A stretch of 64,000 nt of DNA from assembly GCF_900105715.1 (NCBI RefSeq), contig NZ_FNRY01000001.1, positions 930,001 through 994,000 on the forward strand, written 5' to 3'. Of the stretch, positions 1-9,368 are shown piece by piece. A program made the translations under genes and the position numbers. Numbering within the stretch: the stretch's first letter is position 1; each line of letters starts with the position of its first letter. Source of the stretch: Paramicrobacterium humi. Its GTDB lineage: Bacteria > Actinomycetota > Actinomycetes > Actinomycetales > Microbacteriaceae. The notes beneath the pieces were generated by a model that made no database searches, was not told the origin of the DNA, and saw only the letters and a program-made list of their open reading frames with translations.

Positions 1-1335
1 GACGACGGCACCGGTGATGAGACCGGCGAGTGCGCCCCAGTTGCTGAGCTTCTTCCAGAACAGCGACAGAAGGATGATCGGCCCGAACGACGCGCCGAAG
101 CCCGCCCACGCGAAGCCCACGAGGTCGAGGATGCTCTGCGACGGGTTGATCGCGAGAAGCACGGCGATGATGGCGACCACCAGAACGCCGAGACGACCGA
201 GCGTCACATACGTCTTGTCCTTCAGCCGCGCGACGCCTCCCGTCTTCTCCGCGATGATCTTGAAGAGGTCTTCGACAAGCGCCGACGAGGTGACGACGAG
301 CTGCGATGAGATCGTCGACATGATCGCAGCGAGAACTGCGGCGAGCACGAGTCCGGCGATGAACGGGTGGAAGAGGATCTGCGCGAGGTCGAGAAAGACG
401 GTCTCGCCGCTCTTGGCATCCGTCGGCGATCCGCCGTTGTTGTGGTAGTACGCGATGCCGATGAGCGCCGTGGCGATCGAGCCCAGAACGGTGAGGACCA
501 TCCAGCCGATGCCGATGCGGCGGCCCGCCTTCGCCTCCTGCGGCGTGCGCAGGGCCATGAAGCGCACGATGATGTGCGGCTGGCCGAAGTAGCCGAGGCC
601 CCACGCCGCCGCCGAGATGATGCCGAGGACCGTTCCGCCCGAGACGAGGCTCAGGAGGTTCGGGTCGACCTCGTTTATCGCGCTGACGGTCGCGGCCGGT
701 CCGCCGGCGTTGATCACGGCGACGATGGGAACGGCAATGAGCGCCGCGAGCATGAGGATGCCCTGCGCGACGTCGGTGAGGGTCGCGCCGAGGAAGCCGC
801 CGAAGAGCGTATAGATCATCGTGATCACGGCGACGATGAGCATGCCCCAGAGGTAGTTGATGCCGAAGCTCGACTCGAAGAACTTGCCGGCGGCGACCAT
901 GCCGCTCGAGACGTAGAACGTGAAGAAGACGAGGATGATGATCCCGCAGACGATGCGAAGCGCGCGGGAGCGGTCACGCAGCCGGTGCTCGAGGAAGCTC
1001 GGGATGGTGATGGAGTTGCCGGCGACCTCGGTGTACGCACGCAGGCGAGGTGCGACGAACTTCCAGTTGAGCCAGGCACCGATCGTGAGTCCGATCGCGA
1101 TCCACGCCTCGACGAGTCCCGAGATGTAGATGGCGCCGGGGAGGCCCATGAGGAGCCATCCGGACATGTCTGATGCTCCGGCGCTGAGCGCCGCGACGCC
1201 GGGTCTGAGGCCGCGGCCCGCGAGCATGTAGTCGTCGAGATTGTCCTTCGTGCGCCGATATGCGAACCATCCAATGGTGAGCATTCCCGCGAAGTACAGC
1301 ACGATGGCGATGGTCTGGAATGTCTGGTCGGACAT
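1..1335 (-). CDS. putP: Sodium/proline symporter, C-terminus cut by window edge
   Basis: Sodium-coupled proline uptake in the cytoplasmic membrane (SSS family). Translation from an ATG at 1335 gives 445 residues without a stop before the window edge; full PutP is about 500 residues, so the end is missing. Visible hallmarks are the N-terminal helix ending in GWFAYRR, the DDYMLAGRGL segment, the Na+-site stretch SDMSGWLLMGLPG, and the long middle motif GYFGQPHIIVRFMA. Family assignment is firm; proline as substrate follows from the close match to PutP rather than other SSS members. It stands alone, with a 209-base gap before the next gene, where nothing was recognised. Confidence 0.93.
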   Translation of the reverse strand, partial: MSDQTFQTIAIVLYFAGMLTIGWFAYRRTKDNLDDYMLAGRGLRPGVAALSAGASDMSGWLLMGLPGAIYISGLVEAWIAIGLTIGAWLNWKFVAPRLRAYTEVAGNSITIPSFLEHRLRDRSRALRIVCGIIILVFFTFYVSSGMVAAGKFFESSFGINYLWGMLIVAVITMIYTLFGGFLGATLTDVAQGILMLAALIAVPIVAVINAGGPAATVSAINEVDPNLLSLVSGGTVLGIISAAAWGLGYFGQPHIIVRFMALRTPQEAKAGRRIGIGWMVLTVLGSIATALIGIAYYHNNGGSPTDAKSGETVFLDLAQILFHPFIAGLVLAAVLAAIMSTISSQLVVTSSALVEDLFKIIAEKTGGVARLKDKTYVTLGRLGVLVVAIIAVLLAINPSQSILDLVGFAWAGFGASFGPIILLSLFWKKLSNWGALAGLITGAVV

Positions 1336-1544
1336 GAATCTCCTCGCAATCATCCTCACGACTCTGTGAGGGTTCCTTCCACTATGGCAGAGGCCCTTGG
1401 CAAGGTTGACCCTCGAACGGGTGAGTCGTTTCCGCCGCGAGGCCTCAGCAAGCCAAGCGCATTTCGCACGCGCCCGCAAACCCGTTCCGTGCGAGAGGCG
1501 CGTCGAATCGCTCATATGCGCCGAGCGGCATGCAGCGGTTCGCA

Positions 1545-2210
1545 CTACATGCGGTGCTCGTGGCGCACGGGTTTGAGCCGGTCCGGGGCGTCGGCGGCAT
1601 CCGAGAACTCGCACGTGAAGGTTCCCTCGTAGCCGAAGAGGAAACCGAAGACGCGGTTGCTCACGCGCAGCGAGATGCGGTACCGGTCCGCTTCGTCATC
1701 GAACCGCTCGCGTAAGCTCGCGTAGCCGCTGAAGAGCATGGGGAACCGGAACGCGATCGGGCCCTCGTAGAAGCGCTGCGGGCCGGATTCCAGGCGCAGT
1801 CCGCCGTCGGCGTCCACGGCGAGCTCGAGGTCGACCGCGAGGTGCTGGTGCGTGCCGAGGTAGTCGAGCACGCCGCGCGCGCCGAGCACCATCGTGGCGT
1901 CGAAGCGCGTCGGCCGCCGACCGGCGCGATACTCCCGCACGAAGGTGACGGTCTCGCGGCCGAGCGGGTCGCGGTACGGATAGTTCTCGACCGTGAACGG
2001 AACGTCGACCCCCGTGACGGGCGTGAGGATGTTGCGCAGCCGGCCGAACTGCAGGAACGGCACCGTCCACCACGGCCCGCGCGTGATCGTGAGGGTGCCG
2101 CGCCCCACGCACGCATAGCCGCTCGAGAGGCCGACGCCGAAGCGCTTCTGCATCATCGGATGCAGGCGGGTGAAGTCGGCGCCCAGTGCGCGTTCGAAGA
2201 TCGAGGTCAC
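1545..2210 (-). CDS. DUF4166 domain protein
   Basis: A 221-residue protein resembling the DUF4166 family, in which members are often fused or adjacent to saccharopine dehydrogenase-like or SRPBCC proteins; the biochemical role is unknown. The middle holds the family pattern of basic and aromatic stretches (FGVGLSSGYACVGRG, FTVENYPYRDPLGRETV, VSNRVFGFLFGYEG). I chose the GTG at 2210 because GGAGG lies 5 bases upstream and because it overlaps the stop of the upstream SRPBCC gene as GTGA, which indicates translational coupling. Longer in-frame starts would run deep into that gene. No membrane segment is obvious. Confidence 0.72.
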   Translation of the reverse strand: MTSIFERALGADFTRLHPMMQKRFGVGLSSGYACVGRGTLTITRGPWWTVPFLQFGRLRNILTPVTGVDVPFTVENYPYRDPLGRETVTFVREYRAGRRPTRFDATMVLGARGVLDYLGTHQHLAVDLELAVDADGGLRLESGPQRFYEGPIAFRFPMLFSGYASLRERFDDEADRYRISLRVSNRVFGFLFGYEGTFTCEFSDAADAPDRLKPVRHEHRM

Positions 2211-2809
2211 GGCGCCTCCAGCGTGTCGAGGGTGGCGGGGGCTTTGCTCAGCGCGTGTCCTGCGCGGGGCTGCCGGCGACACCGGGAGGCTCGGGGCCGG
2301 TCTGCGCGCCAGACGGCGAGAACGGAGAACAGGGAGGCCGGCTCCGCGCCGGTCTCCGCCCAGATGCGCAGCCGATCGAAGCTCCACGCCGTCATCCAGC
2401 CGAGCAGCCGCCGCATGACGAGGCGGTCGAGGACGCGACCCCAGCCCGGCTCGTAGTCATAGCCGGTGACGAAGAGCGTTCCCTCGGCCGTCGGCACGTA
2501 GCGCCAGTACCCTCTGCCGTCGCCGAGGGGCGAGAGCCGGTCGCGGGTCGTGAATCGCAAGGCAGACGTGCGGATGCCGTCACGCGAGGTCTTCTCGCCG
2601 ATCGACGTGCCCGTCCCGACGATCGTGTGGAACGGCAGGGTGCGCTCGTAGCGGAAGCGATAGCCGCCGCCGGCGAGATCCTCAAAAGGCGTGATCGCGC
2701 TGAAGCGGAGATCCCACCGCACGTGCAGCTTGGGGTCCTGCGTGAGCTGCCAGAGCCTGTCGATATCGGCGCGCACGAGCGTCTCGACGTAGATCCCCCG
2801 CGCGGCCAT
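2207..2809 (-). CDS. SRPBCC family protein
   Basis: About 200 residues. The first 150 fit a START/SRPBCC fold: ETLVRADIDRLWQLTQDPKLHVRWD is the typical first strand and helix entry, and the helix near the end (RLLGWMTAWSFDRLRIWAE) matches the fold's long C-terminal helix. Such proteins bind hydrophobic ligands; none can be named here. The start is the ATG at 2809 rather than one six codons upstream. The tail after residue 155 is Arg/Ala-rich and may be unstructured. It is the first gene of a two-gene operon with the DUF4166 gene, joined by a GTGA overlap. Confidence 0.7.
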   Translation of the reverse strand: MAARGIYVETLVRADIDRLWQLTQDPKLHVRWDLRFSAITPFEDLAGGGYRFRYERTLPFHTIVGTGTSIGEKTSRDGIRTSALRFTTRDRLSPLGDGRGYWRYVPTAEGTLFVTGYDYEPGWGRVLDRLVMRRLLGWMTAWSFDRLRIWAETGAEPASLFSVLAVWRADRPRASRCRRQPRAGHALSKAPATLDTLEAP

Positions 2810-2845
2810 GCTCCCAGTCTGGAGCACGGCCGCGCGAGAACGGCG

Positions 2846-4963
2846 TCACTCCGCCGTGTCGCTCACCGTCGGGATCGCTCCCGTCGCGGCGGGGACGTCT
2901 TGGGTCACGGGCGATTCGGTCACGGCCTCGAGTGCCTCCTCCGTCTCGAACTGCTCCTCGCGATCTTCACCGCGGAACTGCGTCATGTACAGCTCGAAGT
3001 ACGCGCCCCGCTTCTCGAGAAGCTCGTCGTGCGTGCCGTGCTCCACGATCGCGCCGTGCTGCATCACGAGAATCGTGTGCGCGTCGCGGATCGTCGAGAG
3101 CCGGTGCGCGATCACGAACGACGTGCGGTCGGTGCGCAGCGCTGCCATGGCGTTCTGCACGAGCAGCTCCGTGCGCGTGTCGACCGAGCTCGTCGCCTCG
3201 TCGAGGATGAGCAGGGACGGGTTGGCCAGGAACGCACGGGCGATCGTGATGAGCTGGCGTTCGCCGACCGAGACGCTTCCGCCCTCGGCATCCACCATCG
3301 TGTCGTACCCGTCGGGAAGCTGGCGCACGAAGCGGTCGACCATGGTCGCGGTGGCCGCCTCGACGACCTCCTCGTCGGTCGCGTCGAGCCGCCCGTAGCG
3401 GATGTTCTCTCGGATGGTGCCCTCGAACAGCCACGTGTCCTGCAGCACCATGCCGACGCGCGAGCGCAGGTCGGCGCGCGAGAGCTCACGCGTGTCGATG
3501 CCGTCGAGCAGGATGCGGCCACCGGTGATCTCGTAGAACCGCATGACGAGGTTCACGAGGGTTGTCTTGCCCGCGCCGGTCGGGCCGACGATCGCAACGG
3601 TCTGGCCCGGCTTCACGTCGAACGAGACGTCCTCGATGAGACGCGTGTCGGGCGAGTAGCTGAACGAGACGTCTTCGAAGCTCACGTGACCATCGGTCGT
3701 GGACGGCAGCGTGGCGCGAACATCGTCGGGCTCCTGCTCCTCGGCATCGAGCAGCTCGAAGGTGCGCTCGGCCGAGGCGACGCCCGACTGCACCATGTTC
3801 GCGACGCCGGCCATCTCGCTGATCGGCTGCGTGAACTCGCGGGAGTACTGGATGAAGGCTGTCGCGTCGCCGAGGGTCATCTGACCGGATGCCACGCGCA
3901 AGCCGCCGACGACGGCGATGAGCACATACGAGAGGTACGAGACGAACTGCATGGCCGGCATGATCATGCCCGAGACGAACTGCGCGCCGAACGACGCCGT
4001 GAAAAGCTTCTCATTGCGGTCGTCGAACTCCTCGAGCATCTCGGCGTCGCGGCCGAAGGCGCGCACGAGCTCGAGACCCGAGTACGACTCCTCGATGTGG
4101 CCATTGAGCGTTCCCGTGTTCTTCCACTGCGCCGCGAACAGCTTCTGCGAGCGAACGCCGATGACGCCGGCGATGATGCCCGAGAGCGGAAGGGCGATGA
4201 GCGCGATGAGCGCGAGCTGCCACGACACGATGAACATCATCGCGGCGATGCCGATGATCGTGAGCAGCGACTGCACGAGCTGCGAGAACGCCTGCTGCAG
4301 CGAGGCCTGGATGTTGTCCACGTCATTCGTGACGCGCGACATGAGATCGCCGCGCTGGCGCGTGTCGAAGTAGCTCAGCGGAAGCCGGTTGAGCTTCGCC
4401 TCGATGTCTTCGCGCAGGCGGTACACGACCCGCATCACGAGAGCGTTGAGGATGAAGCCCTGCGCCCACATGAGGATCGAGGCGACCACGTACATGCCGA
4501 GCACGATGAAGATGAGCCGGCTGAGCGCGACGAAGTCGATGCCCTGACCGGGAACGACGTTCGCGGTCGCGAGCATTTGCGCGAAGTCATCCTGCCCGGC
4601 CGCCCTCGCCTGGTCGATGATCGTCTGCAGCGGGACTCCGGCGGGAAGCTGCGCGCCGATGACTCCATTGAAGATGACGTCCATCGCCGCGCCGAGGACC
4701 TTGGGCGCGATCACGGTCAGCACGACCGACACGACGACGAGCGCGACGACGATGGACATTCCCGCACGCTCGGGCTTCAGCAGCCCCATGAGTCGCTTGG
4801 CGGAGGGCCCGAAGTGCTTCGCCTTCTTCGCGGGTGCGCCGCCGAACATGTCGCCGTCGGCTTCCGCGGGCGTGAACTCGAGCAGCTCGTCGTCGGTCTT
4901 CTGCGCTTCCGCCTCGGCGATCCCGGTCGCGGATGCCGCATTCTTCTTGTCGCGACGGGCCAT
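2846..4963 (-). CDS. ABC exporter half-transporter, catalytically complete subunit
   Basis: A 705-residue type IV ABC exporter half: a charged N-terminal tail of about 60 residues, six membrane helices to about residue 380, then the nucleotide-binding domain. Walker A is GPTGAGKTTL, Walker B ends LLILDEATSSVD with the catalytic Glu, and the switch His is present (VIAHRLSTI). The signature motif is unusual (SVSVGERQ instead of LSGGQ). Its ATG overlaps the stop of the partner gene as TGATG. With that partner, which has the opposite defects, it forms a heterodimeric exporter with one consensus and one degenerate ATP site, as in TM287/288 and LmrCD. Substrate is unknown; multidrug export is a common annotation. 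Confidence 0.9.
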   Translation of the reverse strand: MARRDKKNAASATGIAEAEAQKTDDELLEFTPAEADGDMFGGAPAKKAKHFGPSAKRLMGLLKPERAGMSIVVALVVVSVVLTVIAPKVLGAAMDVIFNGVIGAQLPAGVPLQTIIDQARAAGQDDFAQMLATANVVPGQGIDFVALSRLIFIVLGMYVVASILMWAQGFILNALVMRVVYRLREDIEAKLNRLPLSYFDTRQRGDLMSRVTNDVDNIQASLQQAFSQLVQSLLTIIGIAAMMFIVSWQLALIALIALPLSGIIAGVIGVRSQKLFAAQWKNTGTLNGHIEESYSGLELVRAFGRDAEMLEEFDDRNEKLFTASFGAQFVSGMIMPAMQFVSYLSYVLIAVVGGLRVASGQMTLGDATAFIQYSREFTQPISEMAGVANMVQSGVASAERTFELLDAEEQEPDDVRATLPSTTDGHVSFEDVSFSYSPDTRLIEDVSFDVKPGQTVAIVGPTGAGKTTLVNLVMRFYEITGGRILLDGIDTRELSRADLRSRVGMVLQDTWLFEGTIRENIRYGRLDATDEEVVEAATATMVDRFVRQLPDGYDTMVDAEGGSVSVGERQLITIARAFLANPSLLILDEATSSVDTRTELLVQNAMAALRTDRTSFVIAHRLSTIRDAHTILVMQHGAIVEHGTHDELLEKRGAYFELYMTQFRGEDREEQFETEEALEAVTESPVTQDVPAATGAIPTVSDTAE

Positions 4964-6696
4964 CAGGCGACTCCTTCCACGCTCAGCTGGGATTCAACGA
5001 TCTCCTGATAGGTCTCGTTCGTGGCCAGCAGCTCGTCATGCGTGCCTCGACCGACGATGACGCCGGCGTCGAGCACGAGGATCTCGTCCGCCTCACGGAT
5101 CGTCGACACGCGCTGGGCGACGACGATGATCGCGGCATCCGTTATCGAATCGGCGAGCGCCTCCCGCAGTCGCGCGTCCGTCGAGACGTCCAGTGCCGAG
5201 AACGAGTCGTCGAACAGGAAGACCTTCGGGTTCGCGACGAGTGCGCGTGCGATGCACAGACGCTGGCGCTGGCCTCCGGACACGTTCGTCCCGCCCTGGG
5301 AGACGGCTTCGGCGAGCCCCTTCGGCTTTGCCGCGACGAAGTCGTCGGCCTGCGCAATGCGCAGCGCCTCCCACAGTTCTTCGTCCGTCGCGTCGGGACG
5401 GCCGAAGCGCAGGTTGCTCGCGATAGTTCCCGAGAAGAGGTACGGCTTCTGCGGGACAAGACCGACGACGCTCGCGAGCTGCGCTCGCGTGAGGTCGCTC
5501 ACGGATGCACCGTCGATCGTGATGGCGCCGTGGCGCACTTCGTAGAGGTTCGGGATGAGATTGACGAGCGTCGTCTTCCCCGCGCCGGTCGAACCGACGA
5601 TGGCTGTCGTCTTCCCCGGCTCGGCGACGAAGCTCACGTCGTCGAGAACCGGTCGCTCGGCGCCGGGATACCCGAAGGTCACGTGGGTGAACTCCACCCG
5701 ACCGCGCTCGGGCGTTCCCGCCGTCCGGCGGTCGGACACGGCGTGGTCGTCTTCGCGAAGCACGTCGTCGATGCGCTCGGCGCACACGACGGCGCGCGGG
5801 ATCATCATGACCATGAACACGCCCATCATGACGGCGACGAGGATCTGAAGCAGGTACTGCAGGAAGGCCGTGAGTGAGCCGACCTGCATCTCACCGGCAT
5901 CCACTCGGTGACCACCGAACCAGAGCACGGCCGACGTCGCGAGGTGCAGGATCATCATGATGACCGGGAACATGAGCACGAAGATGTTGCCGACGCGCAC
6001 CGACACGCGGGTGATCGCCTCGTTCGCGTCGCGGTAGCGCTCGGTCTCGTGCGGCTCGCGCACGAAGGCGCGAATGACGCGGATGCCGACGATCTGCTCG
6101 CGCAGCACGCCGTTTATCGTGTCGATGCGCTCCTGCATCTCTCGGAAGAGCGGGAGGAGGAGCTTGACGAGGATGCCGACGATGACGAAGAGCACGGGGA
6201 CCGACACCCAGACGAGCCACGAGAGGCCAACGTCTTCGCGCAACGCCATGATGATGCCGCCGATGCACATGATCGGCGTCGAGACCATGAAGTTCAGGGT
6301 CATGAGCACGAGCATCTGCACTTGCTGCACGTCGTTCGTGTTGCGGGTGATGAGGGTCGGGGTTCCGAAGCGCCCGACCTCGAGGGCCGTGAGCCTGTCG
6401 ACCTTGCGGTACACGGCGCGGCGCAAGTCACGGCCGACGGCCATGGCGACGCGAGCACCGCAGTAGATCGCGGCGATAGCGGCAAGCACCTGCCCGAAGC
6501 ACACGATGAGCATGACGACTCCCGTGTTCCAGATGAACTCGGTGTCGCCCTTGGCGATGCCCTCATCGATGATGCGGGCGTTGAGGCTGGGCAGGTAGAG
6601 AGTGGCGATCGTCGATGCGAGCTGCAAGACGACGACGCCGATGATCCACGGCCAGTACGGCCGGGCATAGTGAAGGGAAAGGCGAAGAAGGGCCAC
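4963..6696 (-). CDS. ABC exporter half-transporter, degenerate-site subunit
   Basis: A 577-residue ABC exporter half, first gene of the pair. It has six helices, Walker A GSTGAGKTTL and a perfect signature VSGGQRQR. Walker B ends LFDDSFSALD, so the catalytic Glu is Asp, and the switch His is Gln (VVAQRVSTI). These substitutions mark the degenerate half of a heterodimer; the intact signature faces the intact Walker B of the other subunit. I prefer the GTG at 6696, where the family N-terminus begins (ALLRLSLHYARPYW); the ATG at 6786 would add 30 residues without family likeness. The ribosome site at this GTG is weak, so the start is not certain. Confidence 0.88.
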   Translation of the reverse strand: MALLRLSLHYARPYWPWIIGVVVLQLASTIATLYLPSLNARIIDEGIAKGDTEFIWNTGVVMLIVCFGQVLAAIAAIYCGARVAMAVGRDLRRAVYRKVDRLTALEVGRFGTPTLITRNTNDVQQVQMLVLMTLNFMVSTPIMCIGGIIMALREDVGLSWLVWVSVPVLFVIVGILVKLLLPLFREMQERIDTINGVLREQIVGIRVIRAFVREPHETERYRDANEAITRVSVRVGNIFVLMFPVIMMILHLATSAVLWFGGHRVDAGEMQVGSLTAFLQYLLQILVAVMMGVFMVMMIPRAVVCAERIDDVLREDDHAVSDRRTAGTPERGRVEFTHVTFGYPGAERPVLDDVSFVAEPGKTTAIVGSTGAGKTTLVNLIPNLYEVRHGAITIDGASVSDLTRAQLASVVGLVPQKPYLFSGTIASNLRFGRPDATDEELWEALRIAQADDFVAAKPKGLAEAVSQGGTNVSGGQRQRLCIARALVANPKVFLFDDSFSALDVSTDARLREALADSITDAAIIVVAQRVSTIREADEILVLDAGVIVGRGTHDELLATNETYQEIVESQLSVEGVA

Positions 6697-6891
6697 GAGA
6701 ACGTCCTGTTCGGAAGTCAGGCTCGCAGGAGTCGGATCAAGCGAGCAATAGAGACTAACCCCGTCGGGATGCCGGGCGCTATCCATCCGAAGGCGGATAT
6801 TCTGCCTTCTTCGACGTCAGCGACGTGCTCTGCCGCCCGGCTCTGGCCGTTCACTCCGCTAGGCTCAAGCAAAATCCCAGAAGGGAGCGCC

Positions 6892-7857
6892 GTGAGCGAC
6901 CCATCCGCCGTGCCGCCCGCAGGAATCGTCGTCCGCGGGGTCGCGCGCTCCTTCGGCGACGTGCACGCCGTGCGATCCGCCGATTTCGAGGTTCCGGCGG
7001 GCAGCGTGACCGGCCTCATCGGCCCCAACGGCTCGGGCAAGACGACCCTCATGCTCATGCTCGCGAGCCTGCTGCGTCCCGACGCGGGAGAGATCCGCAT
7101 CGCGGGATACGACCCGGTCACGCAACCGGCGGCCGTGCGCTCGATCATGGGCTGGATGCCCGACATCCTCGGCTCGTGGGCGAGCCTCAGTCCCCGCACG
7201 GCGCTCGAGATCACCGGGCGCATGTACGGGATCGGAACGGATGCCACACGCCAGCGCGCCGCCGAGCTCATCGGCCTCGTCGGTCTCGCGGCGTTGGCCG
7301 ATCAGCCAGCCCGCGTGCTCTCCCGCGGGCAGAAGCAGCGGCTGAGCCTCGCGCGCGCCCTCGTGCACAATCCGCGCGTGCTCCTGCTCGACGAACCCGC
7401 TTCGGGTCTGGATCCGGCCGCCCGCGCTGATCTGCGCACGCTGCTCCGGCGGCTGGCGGACGAAGGAACCGCGATCCTCGTCTCGAGCCACGTGCTGGCC
7501 GAGCTTGAGGAGATGGCGGATGCCGCCGTCTACATGTCCGCCGGCGTCACCGCGTCGCGCGACGCGATCAGTCGTGCCGCGACCGCTCCGCGGCAGTGGC
7601 GCATCCGTGCGCTCGACGCCGCACGGCTCACCGCCCTCCTCCCGCAGATCGGCGTGGATCCTGGCCGCATCGCCGCCGACGGCCGCGGCGTCCTCGTCAG
7701 CGTGAGCGGCGAAGCAGACGCCGCCGCGCTGCTGAGAGCTCTCGTCACCGCCGGCATCGAGATCAGCTCCTTCGCGCCTGCCGTCGGCGAGTTCGAGCAC
7801 ACGTTCCTCGACCTCACGCGGGAACAGCCGCCCCAGCCGAAGGGAGGAGTCGCATGA
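6892..7857 (+). CDS. ABC-2 type exporter ATPase
   Basis: A 321-residue ATPase that energises the membrane protein encoded next to it. Walker A GPNGSGKTTL lies near residue 45, the signature is a variant LSRGQKQR, Walker B reads VLLLDEPASGLD, and the switch is SSHVLAEL. A domain of about 90 residues after the ATPase core is typical of this CcmA/NatA-like group. The GTG at 6892 is preceded by AAGGGAG. The stop overlaps the permease ATG as ATGA, so the two are coupled. It runs divergently from the heterodimeric exporter across about 195 bases. Substrate is not visible. Confidence 0.9.
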   Translation: MSDPSAVPPAGIVVRGVARSFGDVHAVRSADFEVPAGSVTGLIGPNGSGKTTLMLMLASLLRPDAGEIRIAGYDPVTQPAAVRSIMGWMPDILGSWASLSPRTALEITGRMYGIGTDATRQRAAELIGLVGLAALADQPARVLSRGQKQRLSLARALVHNPRVLLLDEPASGLDPAARADLRTLLRRLADEGTAILVSSHVLAELEEMADAAVYMSAGVTASRDAISRAATAPRQWRIRALDAARLTALLPQIGVDPGRIAADGRGVLVSVSGEADAAALLRALVTAGIEISSFAPAVGEFEHTFLDLTREQPPQPKGGVA

Positions 7858-8918
7858 CATTCGCCCGCGGAATCGGCCTCGTCATCGGCCTCGAGCTGCG
7901 CCAGCGGGTGCGCGGCGTCGCCTGGTATGTGCTCATCGGCATCTTCGTCCTCCTCGTCGGCCTCGTCACGGCCCTGCTCTGGGGAGTGTCGAGCGGCTAC
8001 GACTCAGGCGGCTGGCTGTACTCGCTCATCGTCTACTTCGTGCTGCTGCTCGGAACGCTCGCCACCCCCGCGTTCAGCGGAAACTCCATCAACGGCGAGC
8101 GCGAGTCCGGCACCCTCGCCACCACACAGGTGACCCTGCTCTCGACGTGGCAGCTCGTTCTCGGCAAGTTCGTGGCCGCCTGGGTCAGCTCCCTCGCGTT
8201 CCTCGTCGCGAGCGTCCCCTTCATCGCCATCGCTCTCGTGCTCGGCAATCTGGATGCCGCCACGATCGCCGTCTCGATCCTCGTGCTCGGCATCGAACTG
8301 GGAGTGCTCGCCGCGATCGGGGTGGGCCTGTCGGGCATCGTCACGCGCCCGCTGTTCTCGATCGTGCTCAGCTACCTTGTGATCGCAGCCCTCAGCGTCG
8401 GCACCCTCATCTCGTTCGGGCTGCTCGGCAGCGTCACTCGCTCCCCCGCGACCTACACGTACGTCGGCTATGACGCCCCGTCGTACGACGAAGAGACGGG
8501 AGAGCCGATCGATCCCGTCTGCACCGAGCCGGTCGTCAGCCACAGCGAGGTTCCGCGCTTCGACCTGTACTGGGGAATTCTCGCGGCGAATCCCTACGTC
8601 GTCATCGCGGATGCCGCACCCGGCGGCTTCGACACGCACGGAAATCCGTCCAACTTGTTCAGCGCGCTCTCAAGCGGCGTGCGCTCCCTGCAGACTGTGC
8701 CGGAGCTCGACACCTACGTGAACGACTGCGAAGCCATCGGCACCGGGCAGACTCCGCCCGGCTACAAGACGCCGCAGCAGGTGCACGACGGAGCCGTGCC
8801 GAGCTGGTTCGCCGGCGTCGGCATCCACGTTCTCCTCGCGGCAGGCGCGCTGTGGTGGGCGTGGGCGCGCACGCACACGCCCGCCGGGCGGCTGCCCAAG
8901 GGCAGCCGGATCGCCTGA
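7854..8918 (+). CDS. ABC-2 type exporter permease
   Basis: A 354-residue integral membrane protein, the channel partner of the preceding ATPase. Hydrophobic segments are seen near residues 20-45, 60-80, 110-140, 145-170, 175-205 and 325-345. A long extracytoplasmic loop of about 110 residues (roughly 210-320) precedes the last helix and is rich in Pro, Asp and Glu. The sequence NGERESGTLATTQVTLLS after the second helix is the coupling-helix motif typical of ABC-2 permeases. The ATG lies inside the ATPase stop (ATGA), with GGGAGGAG upstream. Substrate unknown. Confidence 0.87.
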   Translation: MTFARGIGLVIGLELRQRVRGVAWYVLIGIFVLLVGLVTALLWGVSSGYDSGGWLYSLIVYFVLLLGTLATPAFSGNSINGERESGTLATTQVTLLSTWQLVLGKFVAAWVSSLAFLVASVPFIAIALVLGNLDAATIAVSILVLGIELGVLAAIGVGLSGIVTRPLFSIVLSYLVIAALSVGTLISFGLLGSVTRSPATYTYVGYDAPSYDEETGEPIDPVCTEPVVSHSEVPRFDLYWGILAANPYVVIADAAPGGFDTHGNPSNLFSALSSGVRSLQTVPELDTYVNDCEAIGTGQTPPGYKTPQQVHDGAVPSWFAGVGIHVLLAAGALWWAWARTHTPAGRLPKGSRIA

Positions 8919-8931
8919 GCGCGCGGGACGC

Positions 8932-9342
8932 TTACGCGTCCTCGCGGTCGGGGTTCTCCAGCTGGAAGAAGTTCGACCGCGAGCCGTCCGACTTCTGCTC
9001 CTGGTAGATGAAGTTGAGCCTGCGGTCGTCGAAGGTCTTGAACCAGTCGTCCCATGAGACGTGCTCGAGGTTGTCGCTTCCTCCGCCGAAGTCGAAGCGC
9101 AGCACGCCCAGATGGTCGCCGTGCTCGGTGCCCTCGACGGTCGCGGGAGTCGCGTCGCGCGCCTCCGCCCATTCCTTAATGACCTCGTGGTTCGTCGTGA
9201 CGAGCGAGCGTCCTTCCCGCTCGGGTTCGTCGTCCGGCGAGGTGATCTCTTGCGAGTACTTCAGCGAGTCCGACGACTCGGAACCCGTCCGCACCTTGCC
9301 GTCGTCCGGTCCCGCACCGACATCTTCCGTGTTGTCTGCCAT
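8932..9342 (-). CDS. Small conserved acidic protein, paralogue of 9938-10339
   Basis: A 136-residue soluble acidic protein with an unstructured first 45 residues and a conserved core: HEVIKEWAEARDATPATVEG, GVLRFDF, WDDWFKTFDDRRLNFIYQE, then a short tail ending NPDREDA. Related proteins occur widely in actinobacteria and proteobacteria and are sometimes labelled 1,4-alpha-glucan branching enzyme, which at this length cannot be right. No function is known to me. GAGAGGAG precedes the ATG. It is last in a three-gene run whose first gene is its paralogue, with a Tp34/P19-like protein between them. Confidence 0.78.
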   Translation of the reverse strand: MADNTEDVGAGPDDGKVRTGSESSDSLKYSQEITSPDDEPEREGRSLVTTNHEVIKEWAEARDATPATVEGTEHGDHLGVLRFDFGGGSDNLEHVSWDDWFKTFDDRRLNFIYQEQKSDGSRSNFFQLENPDREDA

Positions 9343-9368
9343 CTCTGCTCCTCTCGTTGTCGCAGCTG

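Noticed and set aside
2186-5008. Open frame of 940 codons on the plus strand
   Set aside because: It lies opposite two clear ABC exporter genes and reads as Arg/Asp/His-rich text, a typical antisense shadow in high-GC DNA.
5908-6880. N-terminal extension of the ATPase gene at 6892
   Set aside because: The upstream text is antisense to the ABC exporter; the GTG at 6892 has a good ribosome site and begins the normal ATPase.
8932-9342. Label as 1,4-alpha-glucan branching enzyme
   Set aside because: The protein is 136 residues and lacks any GH13 motif; the label is a database carry-over.
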